A program made the position numbers and the translations under genes. 64,000 nt of DNA from Leptobrachium leishanense (taxonomy: Eukaryota; Chordata; Amphibia; Anura; Megophryidae): assembly GCA_009667805.1 (NCBI GenBank), contig CM019064.1, positions 113,000,328 through 113,064,327 of the forward strand, written 5' to 3'. Below are positions 45,424 to 61,226 of the stretch, one piece after another; position 1 is the stretch's first letter, and every line of letters begins with the position of its first letter. A model generated the notes under the pieces. The model had not been told where the DNA came from. It worked only from the letters and a program-made list of their open reading frames with translations, and ran no database searches.

Positions 45424-45573
45424 GATAGTCCTTCCTCCTGTTGCAACACAAAACAACAATCTTGCAGTAATACAGTGGAGTCAGTCCTGAGCCTCTGGAA
45501 TGAATACCTTAATCTGTGAAACTACCACTAGTGATATCAGAATTTGGCAAGAAAATATCCCCAATTATTTTAG

Positions 45574-46678
45574 GATTGAAACATAGAAACATAGAAAAAT
45601 GTCGGCAGATAAGAACCTTTCGGCCCATCTAGTCTGCCCAATTACATGGATACTTTACATGGATTTATCTTTTGTTTAGGATAGCCTTATGCCTATCCCA
45701 TGCCTGCTTAAATTCAATTACTGTTTTGGCCTCTACCACTTCAACTGGAAGACTGTTCCATGTATCTACCACCCTCTCAGTAAAATAATGCTTCCTGATG
45801 TTACTTTTAAACCTTTGCCCCTCTAATCTAAGACTATGTCCTCTTGTTTTGCTACTTTGTTTCCTTTTAAATATACTCCCTTCCTCTACCTTGTGGATTC
45901 CCTTTACGTATTTAAATGTTTCTATCATATCTCCTCTGTCTCGTCTTTTTTCCAAGCTGTACATGTTAAGATCATTAAGCCTTTCTTGGTAACTTTTCTC
46001 CTTCAAGCCGTACACCATTTTAGTAGCCCTTCTCTGAACTCTCTCTAAGATGTCTATATCCTTCTGGAGATACGGTCTCCAGTACTGCACACAGTACTCC
46101 AAGTGAGGTCTCACCAGTGCTCTGTACAGTGGCATGAGCACTTCCCTTTTCCTACTGCTAATACCTCTCCCTACACAACCAAGCATTCTGCTAGCATTTC
46201 CTGCTGCTCTATTACATTGACTACTTACCTTTAGATCCTCTGCAATAATAACCCCTAAATCCCTTTCCTCAGATGTTGAGGTTAGGACTGTATCAAATAT
46301 TCTATATTCAGCCCTTGGGTTTTTACATCCCAGGTGCATTATCTTGCACTTATCCACATTAAAACTCAATTGCCACAGTTCCGACCATTTTTTTAGTTTA
46401 CCTAAATCATTTGTCGTTTGGCTGATCCCTCCAGGAACGTCAACCCTGTTGCAAATCTTTGTGTCATCAGCAAAAAGACATACTTTTCCATTTAATACCT
46501 TCTGCAATATCACTAATAAAAATATTAAATAGAATGGGTCCAAGTACTGACCCCTGAGGTACCCCACTGGTAACAAGACCTTGCGCCGAATAAACTCCAT
46601 TTACCACAACCCTCTGTTGCCTGTCACTCAGCCACTGCCTAATCCATTCAACAATATTGGAATCCAATATAGGAAGCT
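45574..46678 (-). mobile_element. 5'-truncated CR1-like LINE
   Basis: Minus-strand reverse transcriptase sequence in two overlapping frames (46667-46467 and 46600-45665). It includes [20 protein letters not shown] and the catalytic FADDTK, then the long CR1-type C-terminal region (LEYCVQYWRP, DILERVQRRATKMV, VVDTWNSLPVEVV). A frameshift near 46500-46540 separates the first block from the catalytic box. The 5' end is cut within the reverse transcriptase, as is usual for LINEs; the 3' end is at about 45574 with a short repeated catagaaacatagaa. No poly(A), typical of CR1. Confidence 0.9.
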
Positions 46679-46823
46679 ATGGTTCATAGGTTACTGCTGC
46701 ACGTGGATTAGGGTATTTTAGTGGTAATATGTAGATGCTACTCAACTAAAATCCTATAGAGATTGTGAATATGGCCTTGTGATACTTTTCTAAGTAAAAG
46801 TCATGTTTCTGATTTTTCTTCAG

Positions 46824-47015
46824 GTTTTGCGAGTGCTCGGCCCCTTTGTCGGCAGTGAAGCTACACCAGACCTTTCCTTTTCGGAGCCCTCCACACCTTC
46901 ATCATCCGTTCTGGCCTCGAAGAAAAACATTGGACGATTCCATCCATACACCAGATACGAAAACATAACTTTTAATTGCTGCAATAAATGCAGTGGAGAG
47001 TTAATAGTATTGTGA
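46824..47015 (+). CDS. BLZF1: golgin-45 last exon: C-terminal GRASP-binding tail
   Basis: Acceptor tttcttcag ends at 46823. Encodes VLRVLGPFVGSEATP, a serine-rich segment, and the very conserved tail KKNIGRFHPYTRYENITF followed by NCCNKCSGELIVL and TGA at 47013-47015. In mammals this tail enters the GRASP55 PDZ groove and its cysteines join a zinc site; the CC..C residues are all kept. A 3' untranslated region follows with AATAAA at 47071 and 47379. Confidence 0.97.
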   Translation, partial: VLRVLGPFVGSEATPDLSFSEPSTPSSSVLASKKNIGRFHPYTRYENITFNCCNKCSGELIVL

Positions 47016-47458
47016 GGTCACAGACGGTCCAAAACATTCCTTCCTTTCTATCTGTGCGGCCTTGTGATGTAATAAAGAACTGAAACTTTCTTGACAACGC
47101 CTGACCTCGTGCAATAATATGCGACTCTCAAAGGAGTATATGGAGACAAATAGAGGTTGAAAGGAAAATTCCAGGTTGACTTTATATTTGACTTTCAATT
47201 TTTCCGAAATAATGTTATTGAGAAACGTACAACCGAATCCTATGACCTGAAAGCAAACACTTGTGCAATACTCAAATCCGTGGAGCAGGGTTATTATTTA
47301 TACGAATTCCTTTAATGGTATGCTCTTGTTACAGTATTTTTAAGGAGAAAAGTTGCATATTTAAATTGTGGTATTTTTAATAAAAATCTGCAGTTCTATG
47401 TACGCTTTGACTGGATTAATTTGACTGGAGTAATTGGGTTGTTTTCCCACAGCAATAT

Positions 47459-49003
47459 ACAGTATTTCATAGAGGTGAGTACACCCCTCACATTTTTGTA
47501 AATATTTTCTTTTCATGTGACACTGAAGACCTGACACTTTGCTACAATGTAAAGTAGTGAGTGTACAGCTTGTTCAACAGTGTGAGTTTGTTATCCCCTC
47601 AAAATAACACAACACACAGTCATTAATGTCTAAACTGCTGGCAACAAAAGTGAGTACACCCCTAAGTGAAAATGTCCAAATTTGGCCCAATTTGTCAATA
47701 TTTTGTGTGGCCACAGTTGTTTTCCAGCATTGCCTTAACCCTCATGGGCATGGAGTTCACCAGAGCTTCACAGGTTGCCATTGGAGTCCTCTTCCACTCC
47801 TCCATGATGACATCACAGAGCTAGTGGATGTTAGAGACCTTGCGCTCCTTCACCTTCTGTTTGAAGATGCCCCACAGATGCTCAATAGGGTTTAGGTCTG
47901 GAGACATGCTTGGCCAGTCCATCACTTTACCCTCAGCTTCTTTAGCAAGGCAGTGGTAGTCTTGGAGGTGTTTGGGGTCGTTATCATGTTGGAATACTGC
48001 CCTGCGCCCAGTCTATGAGGGGAGGGAATCATGCTCTGCGTCAGTATGTTGCAGTACATGTTGGCATTCATGGTTCCCTCAGTGAAGCGCCCCAGTGCCA
48101 GCAACACTCATGCAGCCCCAGACCATGGCACTCCCACCACCATGCTTGACTGTAGGCAAGACACACTTGTCTTTGTACTCCTCACCTGTTTGTCGTCACA
48201 CACGTTTGACATAAACTGATTTGGTTCAGATGATCTTGGTCTCATCAGACCACATGACATGGTTCCAGTAATTCATGTCCTTAGTCTGCTTGTCTTCAGC
48301 AAGCTGTGGGCTTTCTTGTGCATCATCTTTAGAAGAGGCTTCCTTCCGGGCCGACAGCCATGCAGACCAATTTAATGCAGTGTGCGGCGTATGGTCTGAG
48401 CACTGACAGGCTAACACCCCCACCCCTTCAACCGCGGCAGCAATGCTGGCAGCACTCCTATGTCTATTTCCCAAAGACAATCTCTGGAAATGACGCGGAG
48501 CATGTGCACTCAACTCCTTTGGTCAACCATGGCGAGGTCTGTGCTGAGTGGAACCTGTCCTGTTAAACGCTGTATGGTCTTGGCGTCGGTGCTGCAGCTC
48601 ATTTTCAAAGTCTTAAATCTTCCTATAGCCTAGACTCTTTATGTAGAGCAACAATTCTTTTTTTCAGATCCTCAGATTTTTTTGCCATTAGGTGCCACGT
48701 TGAACTTCCGGTGACCAGTATGAGAGAGTGCAATACCACCAAATTTAACACCCCTGCTCCCCATTCACACCTGAGACCTTGTAACACTAACGAGTCACAT
48801 GACACTGGGGAGGGAAAATGGCTAATTGGGCCCAATTTGGACATTTTCACTTAGGGGTGTACTCAATGGTTTTCTTATTTTGAGGGGACAGCAAATTTAT
48901 ACTGTTAAACAAGCTGTACACGTACTACTTTACATTGCAGCAAAGTGTCATTTCTTCAGTGATGTCAAATGAAAAGATATACTCTAGTATCTACAGTATG
49001 TAA
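47459..49003 (-). mobile_element. decayed Tc1-like element, fourth family
   Basis: Long inverted repeats: gaggtgagtacacccctcac, the gtgacactgaagacc block and gtaaagtagtgagtgtacagcttg at the left, and their inverses at 48870-49000 (acaagctgtacacgtactactttac). Inner inverted copies of gagtacacccctaagtg also occur at 47651 and 48850. Transposase traces run on minus: AKKSEDLKKRIVALHKES at about 48690 and YWNHVMWSDETKII (first aspartate intact) at about 48240. Frames are broken many times. Confidence 0.85.
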
Positions 49004-49784
49004 ATATTTTATTATACCACTAGATTTGTGATAAATTTACCTTAAATTTAGAGGGGTCGCGTTATATTCGAGACATCTGCATCACGTGTGTAAAAAAAAA
49101 AACTTACCTTGCTCTGGATCCCAAGTCTCCCGGAAGATCTGGTAGTCTCGCTGAAGTGAATGCGGGCTCCCTGATCTGATGCTTGCAAACACTTCAGGAA
49201 CTCCCGGATTCGGGAGAGGTGGGATCCATCACGGCCAGAGGGCACAGTCTGTTTAAGCCAATCTTCCACCTCGCTCGCCTACGCCAGCCATCTAAATTCG
49301 CTAGTAAAGACGGATGGCCAGCGGCTTCATACTTAGTAACAACTGCAATCATTCTAGAGCAGAGCACCCTGGGCTGAGGGGTAGCCTGACTGTGTTAATA
49401 GAACCTAGAAGGATCTTAGTTTGTACTGGTACAGTAAAATTTTGCTCCTCGCATTATATTCGAGTCTTGAGTATTCTCTCATTTCTAGGGATGCACGAAA
49501 TGAAAATTTGGGACCGACACCGACTGGGCCGGGGGGCAGAGAGGCAAATGTCCCCCGGGCCGCTGTGGTTCTCTTTATAATGAGACCGGCCGGCTGCTAC
49601 ACACCGCAGCCAGCAGATCTCCTAATCAGGAAGTGGAGGCTGCCAGTCCAGCAGCTCACGTGGGGCCATGCTGGCCCCGCCGCTTCCTCCTCCACAATGA
49701 TGCAGAGCCTCCCCTGCTGTGCTAGACGTGTCCAGCACATGCAGGGAGGAGGAGAGCGAAGGAAGCCCAGCCAGGAGACAAACA

Positions 49785-50330
49785 GGGAAGTGTGTGTGTG
49801 AGCAGGGGGTAGTTGTGTGTGTGTGTTTTGAGTAGGGGGTAGTGTGTTTGTGTGTGAGCAGGGGCAGTTGTGTGTGTTTGAGAGCAGGGGCAGTTGTGTG
49901 TGTGTTTGAGAGCAGGGGTAGTTTGTGTTTGAGAGCAGGGGTAGTTCTGCGTGTTTAGAGCAGGGGGTAGTTGTATGTGTTGAGCAGGGGTAGTTGTGTG
50001 TTTGTGAGCAGGGGTGGTGTGAGCAGGGGGTGGTGCGTGTGTGTGAGCAGGGGGTGGTGTGTGTGTGTGTATAAACGTACTGGGGGGGCAGAAATGGGCT
50101 GGGGAGAAATGAAATTAATGGGTTGTGGAACTCTGTGTTACGCTCATACACGCCGCACATTATAGTGAATTTTATTGCTGTTGGGCTCTGTGATACGCTC
50201 ATACACACCGAACATTAGTGAGTTTTATTGCTGTGGAGCTCAGATACAGTAATGTGTATGAGCGTATCTCAGAGCTCCACAGCAATAAAACTCACACTCG
50301 TACACACTGCACATAACTGTGAGTTTTATT
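49785..50330. repeat. GT-rich minisatellite and satellite units inside the hAT element
   Basis: Units of gagcaggggtagttgtgtgtgt with variation from 49785 to 50075, then copies of gttttattgctgtggagctc and gtgatacgctcatac. At 50225-50300 two satellite units lie in opposite orientation around gatacagtaatgtgtatg, forming a hairpin. Confidence 0.75.
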
Positions 50331-51124
50331 GCTACCTACCTGGTGTGTAGGGGATATATGGCTGTGTGTGTGTAAATGCATGTATTTGTCTTTAAACAGG
50401 TTGCTGTGTGTAAAATTATACGCCTGTGTCCTTGTCGCAGCCCGGCTTGGCCCCTAGCCCTGCATCCAAAGGGTTGGTATTGCTCCTAGAATCGCCACGG
50501 TATCCGCTGCCTGCACTTCACAAAGTAAGAATGATGTGCGTCTTGGCAGCATCATGAGGTACAGGTACGAAACTAAATATTTGTGCAGGGCAGCAAGAGG
50601 TTAGAGGGGCACTCAAATTTTACCCTCTTTTCCTCCTTTAACCTATTTGCTGCTGACTTCATGCTGAGCGCATCCTCTGGTTTCAGGTTTGTGTGCAGAG
50701 GATGTACTTGGCACATCGTTGAAGTGATGTGGTACGCTCATTACACTATCACAGAGCTGCACAACATTAAGAAGTATATGAGTGCATAACAACTCACCAG
50801 AATAATAAAAGCCACTTTAATCTTTTTGTAGGAGTTTTTTACTGCATGTCCTGTCACCATGCAGGGATGTCCCAAAAGCTCACAATCAAGCAAGCCCCTG
50901 CTTTACCCTGGGGGGGGGAGAGAGTATCACAGAGGGTGCAGGGCCCCCTCTCCCCCATAGGGTTGCTGCCCCCCTGGGCCTAAAGTTGCCAGTCAGCCCC
51001 TGGAAACCGATACCGAAAATGCACGATGAGCTTGGCCGAAAACAGATACTGAAAATGACTTTCTATACATGACTATACACATAATGTGTATACATGTGTC
51101 TGGTGTGTGTGTATATAATTTTAT

Positions 51125-52754
<1,630 letters not shown>

Positions 52755-53112
52755 TATATAATATATATAATTTATTGCTCCGAAATGAAAATTTTGGAAC
52801 GAAACTGGAAAGGACTTTTTTCCCCTACAATTTTTTTTTGTATAAATTATTAAATTAATATCATGAATTTAAATTAATCCACATTAAAATGTTTAAGGTA
52901 TTTTTGTCCTATTTTGGTGGAGTTATTTTGCATCTAGTGCATACATTCATGTGTAAAATTTTTGGACACACACACATTTTATAGTTGCAGAAGACATTTA
53001 CATATCCCAGCAATTCAGAGAACTCTGCAACTATAAAGTTTATTATTTGTTGTGTGGAGGCTTTTAACCTAATTTTTTTTGCCCTACAACACAATTTAAT
53101 TGAGTAGATATA

Positions 53113-54729
<1,617 letters not shown>

Positions 54730-55260
54730 TATATCTATAATCTACAATGGCTCAGATGGAGCCTAAACATCAGTCTGTTCCTCTTAATCTATTATTTTTT
54801 TAAAGTGCCGAAAAACAAAGCATTATAAAAGGGACCTTTAAGAAGCAAGCTAAAAGACAAACCATTGCAAAATGAATGTTTCCATTAACTTTTTGGAGGC
54901 ATGGATGTAAGCTCCTACATTAACCTCCCCCCCCCCCCTCTGGAGCAGGCAGACACCTCTGGCAGGAGGTCAGTGATAAATCACTTGTTCCTTGTCACTG
55001 AGAGGCCAGAGGTTACTGCTTTCTCGGATAGTGGCAGCAGCTCCGAGTAGGCAGTTAACCCTTTGTGTGCAGAAATAAATATGTGTAGCAGCTCCTGCCT
55101 CTTTCCAATTAGAATTATCTCCAGCTAAGCAGCATTGAAAGAATGCTCGCTCAGTGTCAGCAATTTTCGGCTGGTGTTTTGCTTTCGGGCCGAAACCAAT
55201 AACCCCATTATCGGCAGAATCTATTGGTGGCCAAAATTTATGTGCATCCCTGCTCATTTC

Positions 55261-57410
55261 CATAATAAATCTCTATTCCATTGCGTTATATTTGGGTCAT
55301 GCTATACTCTAGTTTCTATGGTACTCACCCAAAAAACAGTATCTCACAAAAGTATCGCAAAAAACTTACCGCATTCCCGCACACACATCCGCACACACAA
55401 AGTATGAAAACATAATTTTATCTATATTGTGAATAGTTGAAAAAAATAAATTTTGTAACACACTTTAAATAGCAAACATTAAAGTACTTGCGTGGTTGTA
55501 GGGCACACATGTAAGTTTAGCAGGACACTCCAAGCAACTGGGCAACTTCCATGCGTATTAAAGCTCAAGGTAAGATAAATTTACCAAAACCATCTCTATG
55601 TTATAACAATGTACACAATCTAATATTTTTGCCAAGTCACCAAATAGTATTCAGGTCCTCTAGTTTTCAAAAAAAAATTGTTTCATTATTAAATAATTAG
55701 TTTTTGGAATTTCGTAACTAATTTCGTTTCATATCGATTTGAAATTTCGAATCAATTCGAATTTCATATCCAGTCGATAGTGATCCAAAATTCGAATTGA
55801 TATCAACTAAATAAAAATTTATTAAATTTTGCTGTTAAAAGAAAAGCAAAGGTTAAATTTTAAGCTTGTCACAGATTTAGTATTGGAGTCAAATTAAACA
55901 GTGAAACAAAATTAAAGTTCATTTCAAATTCAATAGTTTATCAATTATTCAAATTTTTCTTTTATGATGATGACAGTGTAAAACGAAATAAATTCGTTAT
56001 ATAGCGTTTTTCGTTTCAAATTCGTATCCGATCGATTCGTTATTCGGAAGTACTTCCGAACTATGAATTATCAAATTTCATTCCAATTTTTTTCAAAACG
56101 AATGCACATCTTTGGTTTTCACCCTGCAGAAAAAAGTCTGCATCTCTACCCAAGCTTAATTCTGTTCCACTACACCAGTGATTTGCAATTATCATCTTGT
56201 GGGACACCGACAAAGTGATGTAATTGTACAGACCCAGTCAGTTTACTAAGGATACTTTATCATCTAAAAACTGAGTATTAGATGGAACTCTCTACTGAAA
56301 ACTAGCTTCCTTTTTTACCCTTAAATAATTTGGCGGTGGCTGCTGACAGCATCTGCCCAATTAATTTTTACTTAGTTTGGCGATATTACTAACCTTTTGT
56401 CCCTTGGTGCGTGCAGCTGCTTCTCTTCTGCTCAGGGACTCCCGAACCCAGAAGTCCGAGTCTCTTTCTGCATAATTTGCGCTTCACTGCGCTACTTCTG
56501 TAGCGTAAGGAATACAAATTGCGAACCGCAACAGGACTCGCAAACTTTACGTATGCAAAACACTGGCTGTATCTAGTGGCTTTATGGAAAAGCACTTTCC
56601 ATCACCTAAACTGTAAAAATGTATGTAATGTTTATAAATTGTTACAATACACTACAGTACACTCATCTGACAGGCAGAGGGCTCCCCATGCTGGTCAGAT
56701 TTTAGCAATTGTCCTGTGAGACGCATGTAAATAGAGAAACTTTCCCTGAGCTGCACCACATCGGCTGCAAGGTCCGTTATGCTGCAACTTTGAGAATGTT
56801 TTCTAAAGACCATATGCAAACAAATTTTGTTTGCAGTAACCGAATTTCCTTTGCATTGCTCCAGAAAAAGAGCAGTATGAATTTACTCGATTTTGGGTTT
56901 CTGCCGGACCTTTTGAAGATTGAGTTAAACAGAAGATAAGCAATACCATTTTCACCACAAGGAAGAGTTGATAAATTAGTGTAAATTTAAATCCTTCATT
57001 TTAGATATTCCTGATTGTCAACACACAAAATTGCTGTTAACTGTCATGTAGATGTGATTTCAACCAATCCCATAATCCAATTATTTCATGTTACACTTTA
57101 CATGAAATTCATTTTGTATAAGTGGTTAATGGGCATGGGAGTTGTCCAGTTTTTGTAAAATAAATATTCTAAATTCTACAAGAAATCCTGCAGCCTTGAT
57201 CTTAAAAGCCTTGAAGACAATTATGAGTACCCTGGAATGTGCATGAACAGTAATCACTGAAATACTTGCATTGAAATCAAGGCAGGAGCTTGTGGCATTG
57301 CTGCATTCGTCCCCATGTCTCCACATCTCAAACAAAATTAAGGTGCGTCACTTCAGCCTGAAATGTCCCTTTTAAAACAGGCTATTTAAATTAAACTAGT
57401 TAGTGACTTT
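55261..57410. other. intergenic DNA between golgin-45 and CCDC181; hAT-like repeat at about 55620-56113
   Basis: The segment 55680-56113 is dense in ttcgaat/attcgaa motifs and ends cgaatgcacatct, a hAT-like terminus; its left end is unclear. The rest has no recognised feature. The 3' untranslated region of the CCDC181-like gene should lie just left of 57411, but no clear poly(A) signal was identified. Confidence 0.45.
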
Positions 57411-57573
57411 TTAATTATATGTGCTGGTGTAACGCACTGATTTAGCTTCAGAGATGTTGTACAGTAAGTTATGCATTTGCTTTGCTCTTCTGGCTTCCAT
57501 CAAAAGTCTTCGAGATCTTTCTTTAGCCTCCTGAAGCTCCACACGTTTCTGTATTCTCTTCCGTCTTAACCAC
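57411..57573 (-). CDS. CCDC181: CCDC181-like last exon
   Basis: Acceptor ttgttcag on minus ends at 57574. Encodes (E)WLRRKRIQKRVELQEAKERS, then RRLLMEARRAKQMHNLLYN and ISEAKSVRYTSTYN, stop TAA at 57413-57411. Strong helical, basic character, with the third WL(R/K)RK unit of the protein. Confidence 0.85.
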
Positions 57574-59983
57574 CTGAACAAAAAACACAAAAAAGGAGCC
57601 ACTGTGTAACATATCTGATTGTTTACACAGACACAGATTAAACAAATAAATACACAACAGTAATATGAATTATTTCCCAAGATATATATGTAAATGTGGA
57701 GTAACCTGTCCAGGGATCCCACGTAGCGTTGACCCTCGCAAAAATGGGGAAACATTTAAGAAATCCAGAGCAGATTGAGAAAATTTAGGACATGGATCAA
57801 CGACATGGGCTCTCAACTGAAAAATGACAACACAGTGAATTTCCTTCAAGGCACTTCGTCTCCAACTAAAGGCATCTCAATGAGGTGTACAAATTTATTA
57901 AAACCATGCTGCAATTTAATTTTGCAGCAATACTGAATGCCTGCATGAACATTTACATCAGGAGAGCTGCTCAGTTTAGAATAAAAACGGGGTTCAGACC
58001 AAAGAGTGAAATGTGATGTAATAATAAATAAACTCATTGTATCACATAATACTGTGTTTAATTTTAACATTTTATTAGTAAAGTATTCAGACCCTTCATT
58101 TTTTTTTTTTTATGCTAAACTTATTTAAACCCTTCACTACCATGATTGAGTTAGCTCAATTTTAAAAAGCACCCACAAGTGCCCAAGACTGAGTTAACTC
58201 TGGTCATATTCTGGAGCAATGTAAACTAATTTTGTTTATAACTGGAAATTTGTTTACTAATTGGCTCCAGAATGTGCCCCTAAAGTTTCATCACATGGGA
58301 AAGAGCATACAATGTGTTGCAACTGTTTGAGTAGGTTTGCGTTCTGTTTTTCTTCAGGAAAAAGCATGGACCCCCTGTTAAATTATACATGTAGTACAGC
58401 CTTTTGCCAGGTGAGGGAACCCACTGCCTGTCCATCGGGGCTTACTGACTAAAAATTTTCTGTTTGGACAACGTATATTTTTACTGTGTGGGTAATGAAG
58501 AGTCGTTTTACATAAAACTGTTATGGTTTTATGTAAAACTACTCTTCCAGTGGTTTTATGGAAAACTAATTGGTAGTGAAAAGTTGAAACTACTTCTTTT
58601 TTTTTTTTTACATCAAACTACACTTAATACCCCACAATGGCAAAGAACCCCCCAAGATTATAATACATTTGCAATGGATTGTCAAAGCAGAAAAAAACTG
58701 ATAACACATTGACAAAAATGGCCTTTACTATTTAGCTGTAGCACCTTTGGCAGCGATTACCTTGTTTGCCACTTGGTAGCGCTGGTCCTGAACAAGTGTA
58801 ACCTGGAAAACTGGGGCTGAAGCTACCCAGGTGCAGAGCTTCAGCCCCTTGAGCCCACCACAAGTCCAGTGATACCCATTCCTTACACCATGCATGCCTG
58901 GAACATATGTACATGGTGTGCTTTACAACATGCCCAACAATTCTAGTCCTTTACATCAGGCATTCTTGTAGAATACATGACTAAAATGACATTTATATCA
59001 CATGTTGGCTTCACGCGGTGAACCCCCCCCCCCCTTTAAAATTCTCATACCTTCTTGTCTCTCAGTTGAGAGGGCAGCACAATCCACCACTTCCTCATGC
59101 CAGGAGCAGAGTGAGACTGTTAAATAGTTGCCAGTTTCCCTCCAATTCATCCATGTTGTTGCGTAATCTTGAGAGCGTGAGCTCACGCAGAGCTCACAGC
59201 CAGGTCGCACTGGGCTCCATGGAGTCCTACGAACTCCAGAACCCAACACATGCAGTGGCACGTGGCACCGCAGCCGGAATCTAGCTGCACCACATTTCCT
59301 TCTGGGGCTAGGTGCTTATAAAGTTCCTACCCTGGAATAGTTGCACTAAATCGGAGACAGTAAGAATAATCTGACGGTGCAGATTATCTTACCTACCATC
59401 CAAATTTTAGTAGCAGTGATGGAAAAGGAGCTAGAAAGCTCTGGTACGTTTACACAAGAGTTTGATTATTATTACTTATTAGCCCTAATAGAGGCTAACA
59501 AATACCTTGATTTCTTGTTTACTGTCACTACATCCTTTAACACCGTTGTTGCGCTATTATTAAAGGTAATCAGCTGTAGAACCACATAGAATAGGGTCCT
59601 CCTGCTTTCTATGTGATTTTCCCAGTAGATCCTTTTTTGTTGGCACGCCATTAAAAGGGCAGAGCATGCTGGGAAACCTTCATGACAGTTGAAGAGACCT
59701 TTTTGCAGTTTACTTCTTTTTGGTTTTTTTAGAAAATAAAAGCATTGTCCACTAATTCAGCCAAGACAATATTTAGGCAAAATGTTAGTCCCTTATACTA
59801 TTAAAACATTGTTAGTTTGGAGAAGTAGCAATAAAGCATATTTATGACAGTTGCTGGTTTGAGCATCATCTTTGGTGGCCCTGGCAGTGGGATCCAGCAG
59901 TGCATGGTCTAGTAATAATTACCACACCCCAATAACTAATGTTGCATTTAGGGCCCTAGGAGTTTCTCTGAGCGGGTACTCAC
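57574..59983. other. CCDC181-like intron with small repeats
   Basis: 58082-58800 contains pieces of a decayed Tc1 (aagtattcagacccttc, ataccccacaatggcaaag, tagcacctttggcagcgatta). 59000-59290 is a repeat related to 62690-62880, sharing gagctcacagc, gctgggctccacggagtccta and gcaccatggcc-like motifs. No further exon seen. Confidence 0.45.
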
Positions 59984-60135
59984 TCTGTGTAAGCTCTCTC
60001 ACAGTCCTCTTTGTCATGCAGGTAAATTGCAGATTCTTGTTTCTTCAGTTCCTCAATCTTCTTTTCTTTGAGAAGTTCATGTTGCTTTCTCTTAAGCCAG
60101 TTGTTAAAAGCTTCCGTTGGGTCTTTCTCCTCATC
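59984..60135 (-). CDS. CCDC181: CCDC181-like penultimate exon
   Basis: Acceptor tttgtgaaag on minus ends at 60136; donor GA|GTGAGT at 59984/59983. Encodes DEEKDPTEAFNNWLKRKQHE, then LLKEKKIEELKKQESAIYLH and DKEDCERAYT, plus two bases of a split glutamate codon completed by the next exon. It has the AFNNWLKRK unit that parallels AFKAWLQKK in the exon before. Confidence 0.87.
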
Positions 60136-60194
60136 CTTTCACAAAGAACAATAAAAAAAAATCAGTAAAGGTTCTTAGCAGAATATGTAACCAT

Positions 60195-60436
60195 TAGGCT
60201 GAGTGCACACTAGCATTTTCTTTAATGCAGAGTACGTGCGTTAAAACGTACTTACCAGCGTCCGTCACAGCTTTGTGATGCTGCGATGGGGCCGGTCACA
60301 TGCTTGTGCGTGCACACTTAGTGCGCGCGTAGCATGCGTCCACCTAGAGATCCTCACAGTCGATGCGCTAGGATGAGCGTCGACGGGGCTGCAAAGCGCG
60401 ATCCTCCATAGGAGGCTCTCTACATGCACTGGGCCT
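60195..60436. mobile_element. MITE with ggctgagtgcacac end
   Basis: taggctgagtgcacactagc at the left and tacatgcactgggcctta at the right form imperfect inverted ends of a CpG-rich 240-bp element. TTA-like triplets at the edges suggest a Harbinger type. Confidence 0.5.
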
Positions 60437-61090
60437 TAAGCCGCGGCTAAGGTACTAGAGAAAGATGTGAGTCACGAGGAGAAACTGGATGTCCAGCGAG
60501 GAAGCAGCATTTGGCAGATGTGACCCTGTCCGGGCACAGAGATCTGTTACAGCACATAATCACTTATCCTCCGCCTCCCACTACATTTGTGCTTCCTGTA
60601 AAATATGGAAGAAAGAGTATTTGGAATGGCAGGGGCATTATTAACGATTAGGACAGTTACAACTGTGGCAGTTATAGTCAATGGCTGGAGTAACCATTAA
60701 TTGGCAAACTCAAATCTGAGAGTTACTGCTGTTTTACAGGGACCCTCTAAGAAAGGGAAGGGAGGAAATGAAGGAGTTAAACATTAAACCCTCCTGACCC
60801 ACTCCTTAACCCTCTTCCTGTTTTAACCATTTAGTTTGGTTTAAACTCCCCTTAAATTGGGCACCAGGCTCCAGCGCACTGGTTCAGACATGACGTGCTG
60901 CTGGCTTCCTGTAAGTGACCATAAGCTTCCTGCCAAACCAATGGCTCTCAATTCATAGTACACTGAAAGCAATCGGCAGGAGCAGAGTCCTGAAATCCAG
61001 GAAATTGAGATCACCGAGGGAAGAGGAGCAAGAGCACTTGGGTCACTGTAACAATTCAAATTACACTGAGCAATGACAGCACCTAGAGCA

Positions 61091-61226
61091 GTGATGGCAA
61101 ACATTGGCACCCCAGATGTTCTTGAACTACATGTCCCATGATGCTTAGCCAACCTACAGTGTAACGAAGTGTCGAGGAACATGAAGTCCCGAAAACATTT
61201 GCATGCCCAGGTTCACCATCACTGAC
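61091..61226. mobile_element. hAT-type MITE
   Basis: cagtgatggcaaacattgg and ggttcaccatcactg are inverted ends, with 8-bp flanks acctagag / acctagaa (one mismatch). Confidence 0.7.

Larger units (their letters stand above)
30739..47394 (+). other. BLZF1: golgin-45 gene, from first coding exon to poly(A) region
   Basis: Six coding exons (30783-30807, 32462-32886, 37904-38103, 39110-39238, 39316-39535, 46824-47015) add up to 1191 bases, 396 residues plus stop, with all phases matching; the human protein is about 400 residues. Golgin-45 is a coiled-coil protein on the cytoplasmic face of medial Golgi cisternae. It binds Rab2-GTP and, through its C-terminus, the PDZ domains of GRASP55 (GORASP2), and helps keep cisternae stacked. 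The order is a low-complexity N-terminus (1-115), coiled coil (about 115-260), linker (260-370), then a conserved C-terminal tail. Introns hold Harbinger, hAT, Tc1 and LINE insertions; none touches an exon. A poly(A) signal AATAAA is at 47379-47384, with an earlier one at 47071-47076. The family match rests on near-identity of exons 3-6 to the protein as I know it. Confidence 0.95.

Noticed and set aside
49597..50208. 203-codon minus frame rich in HTHTTPCS
   Set aside because: Translation of the GT-rich minisatellite.
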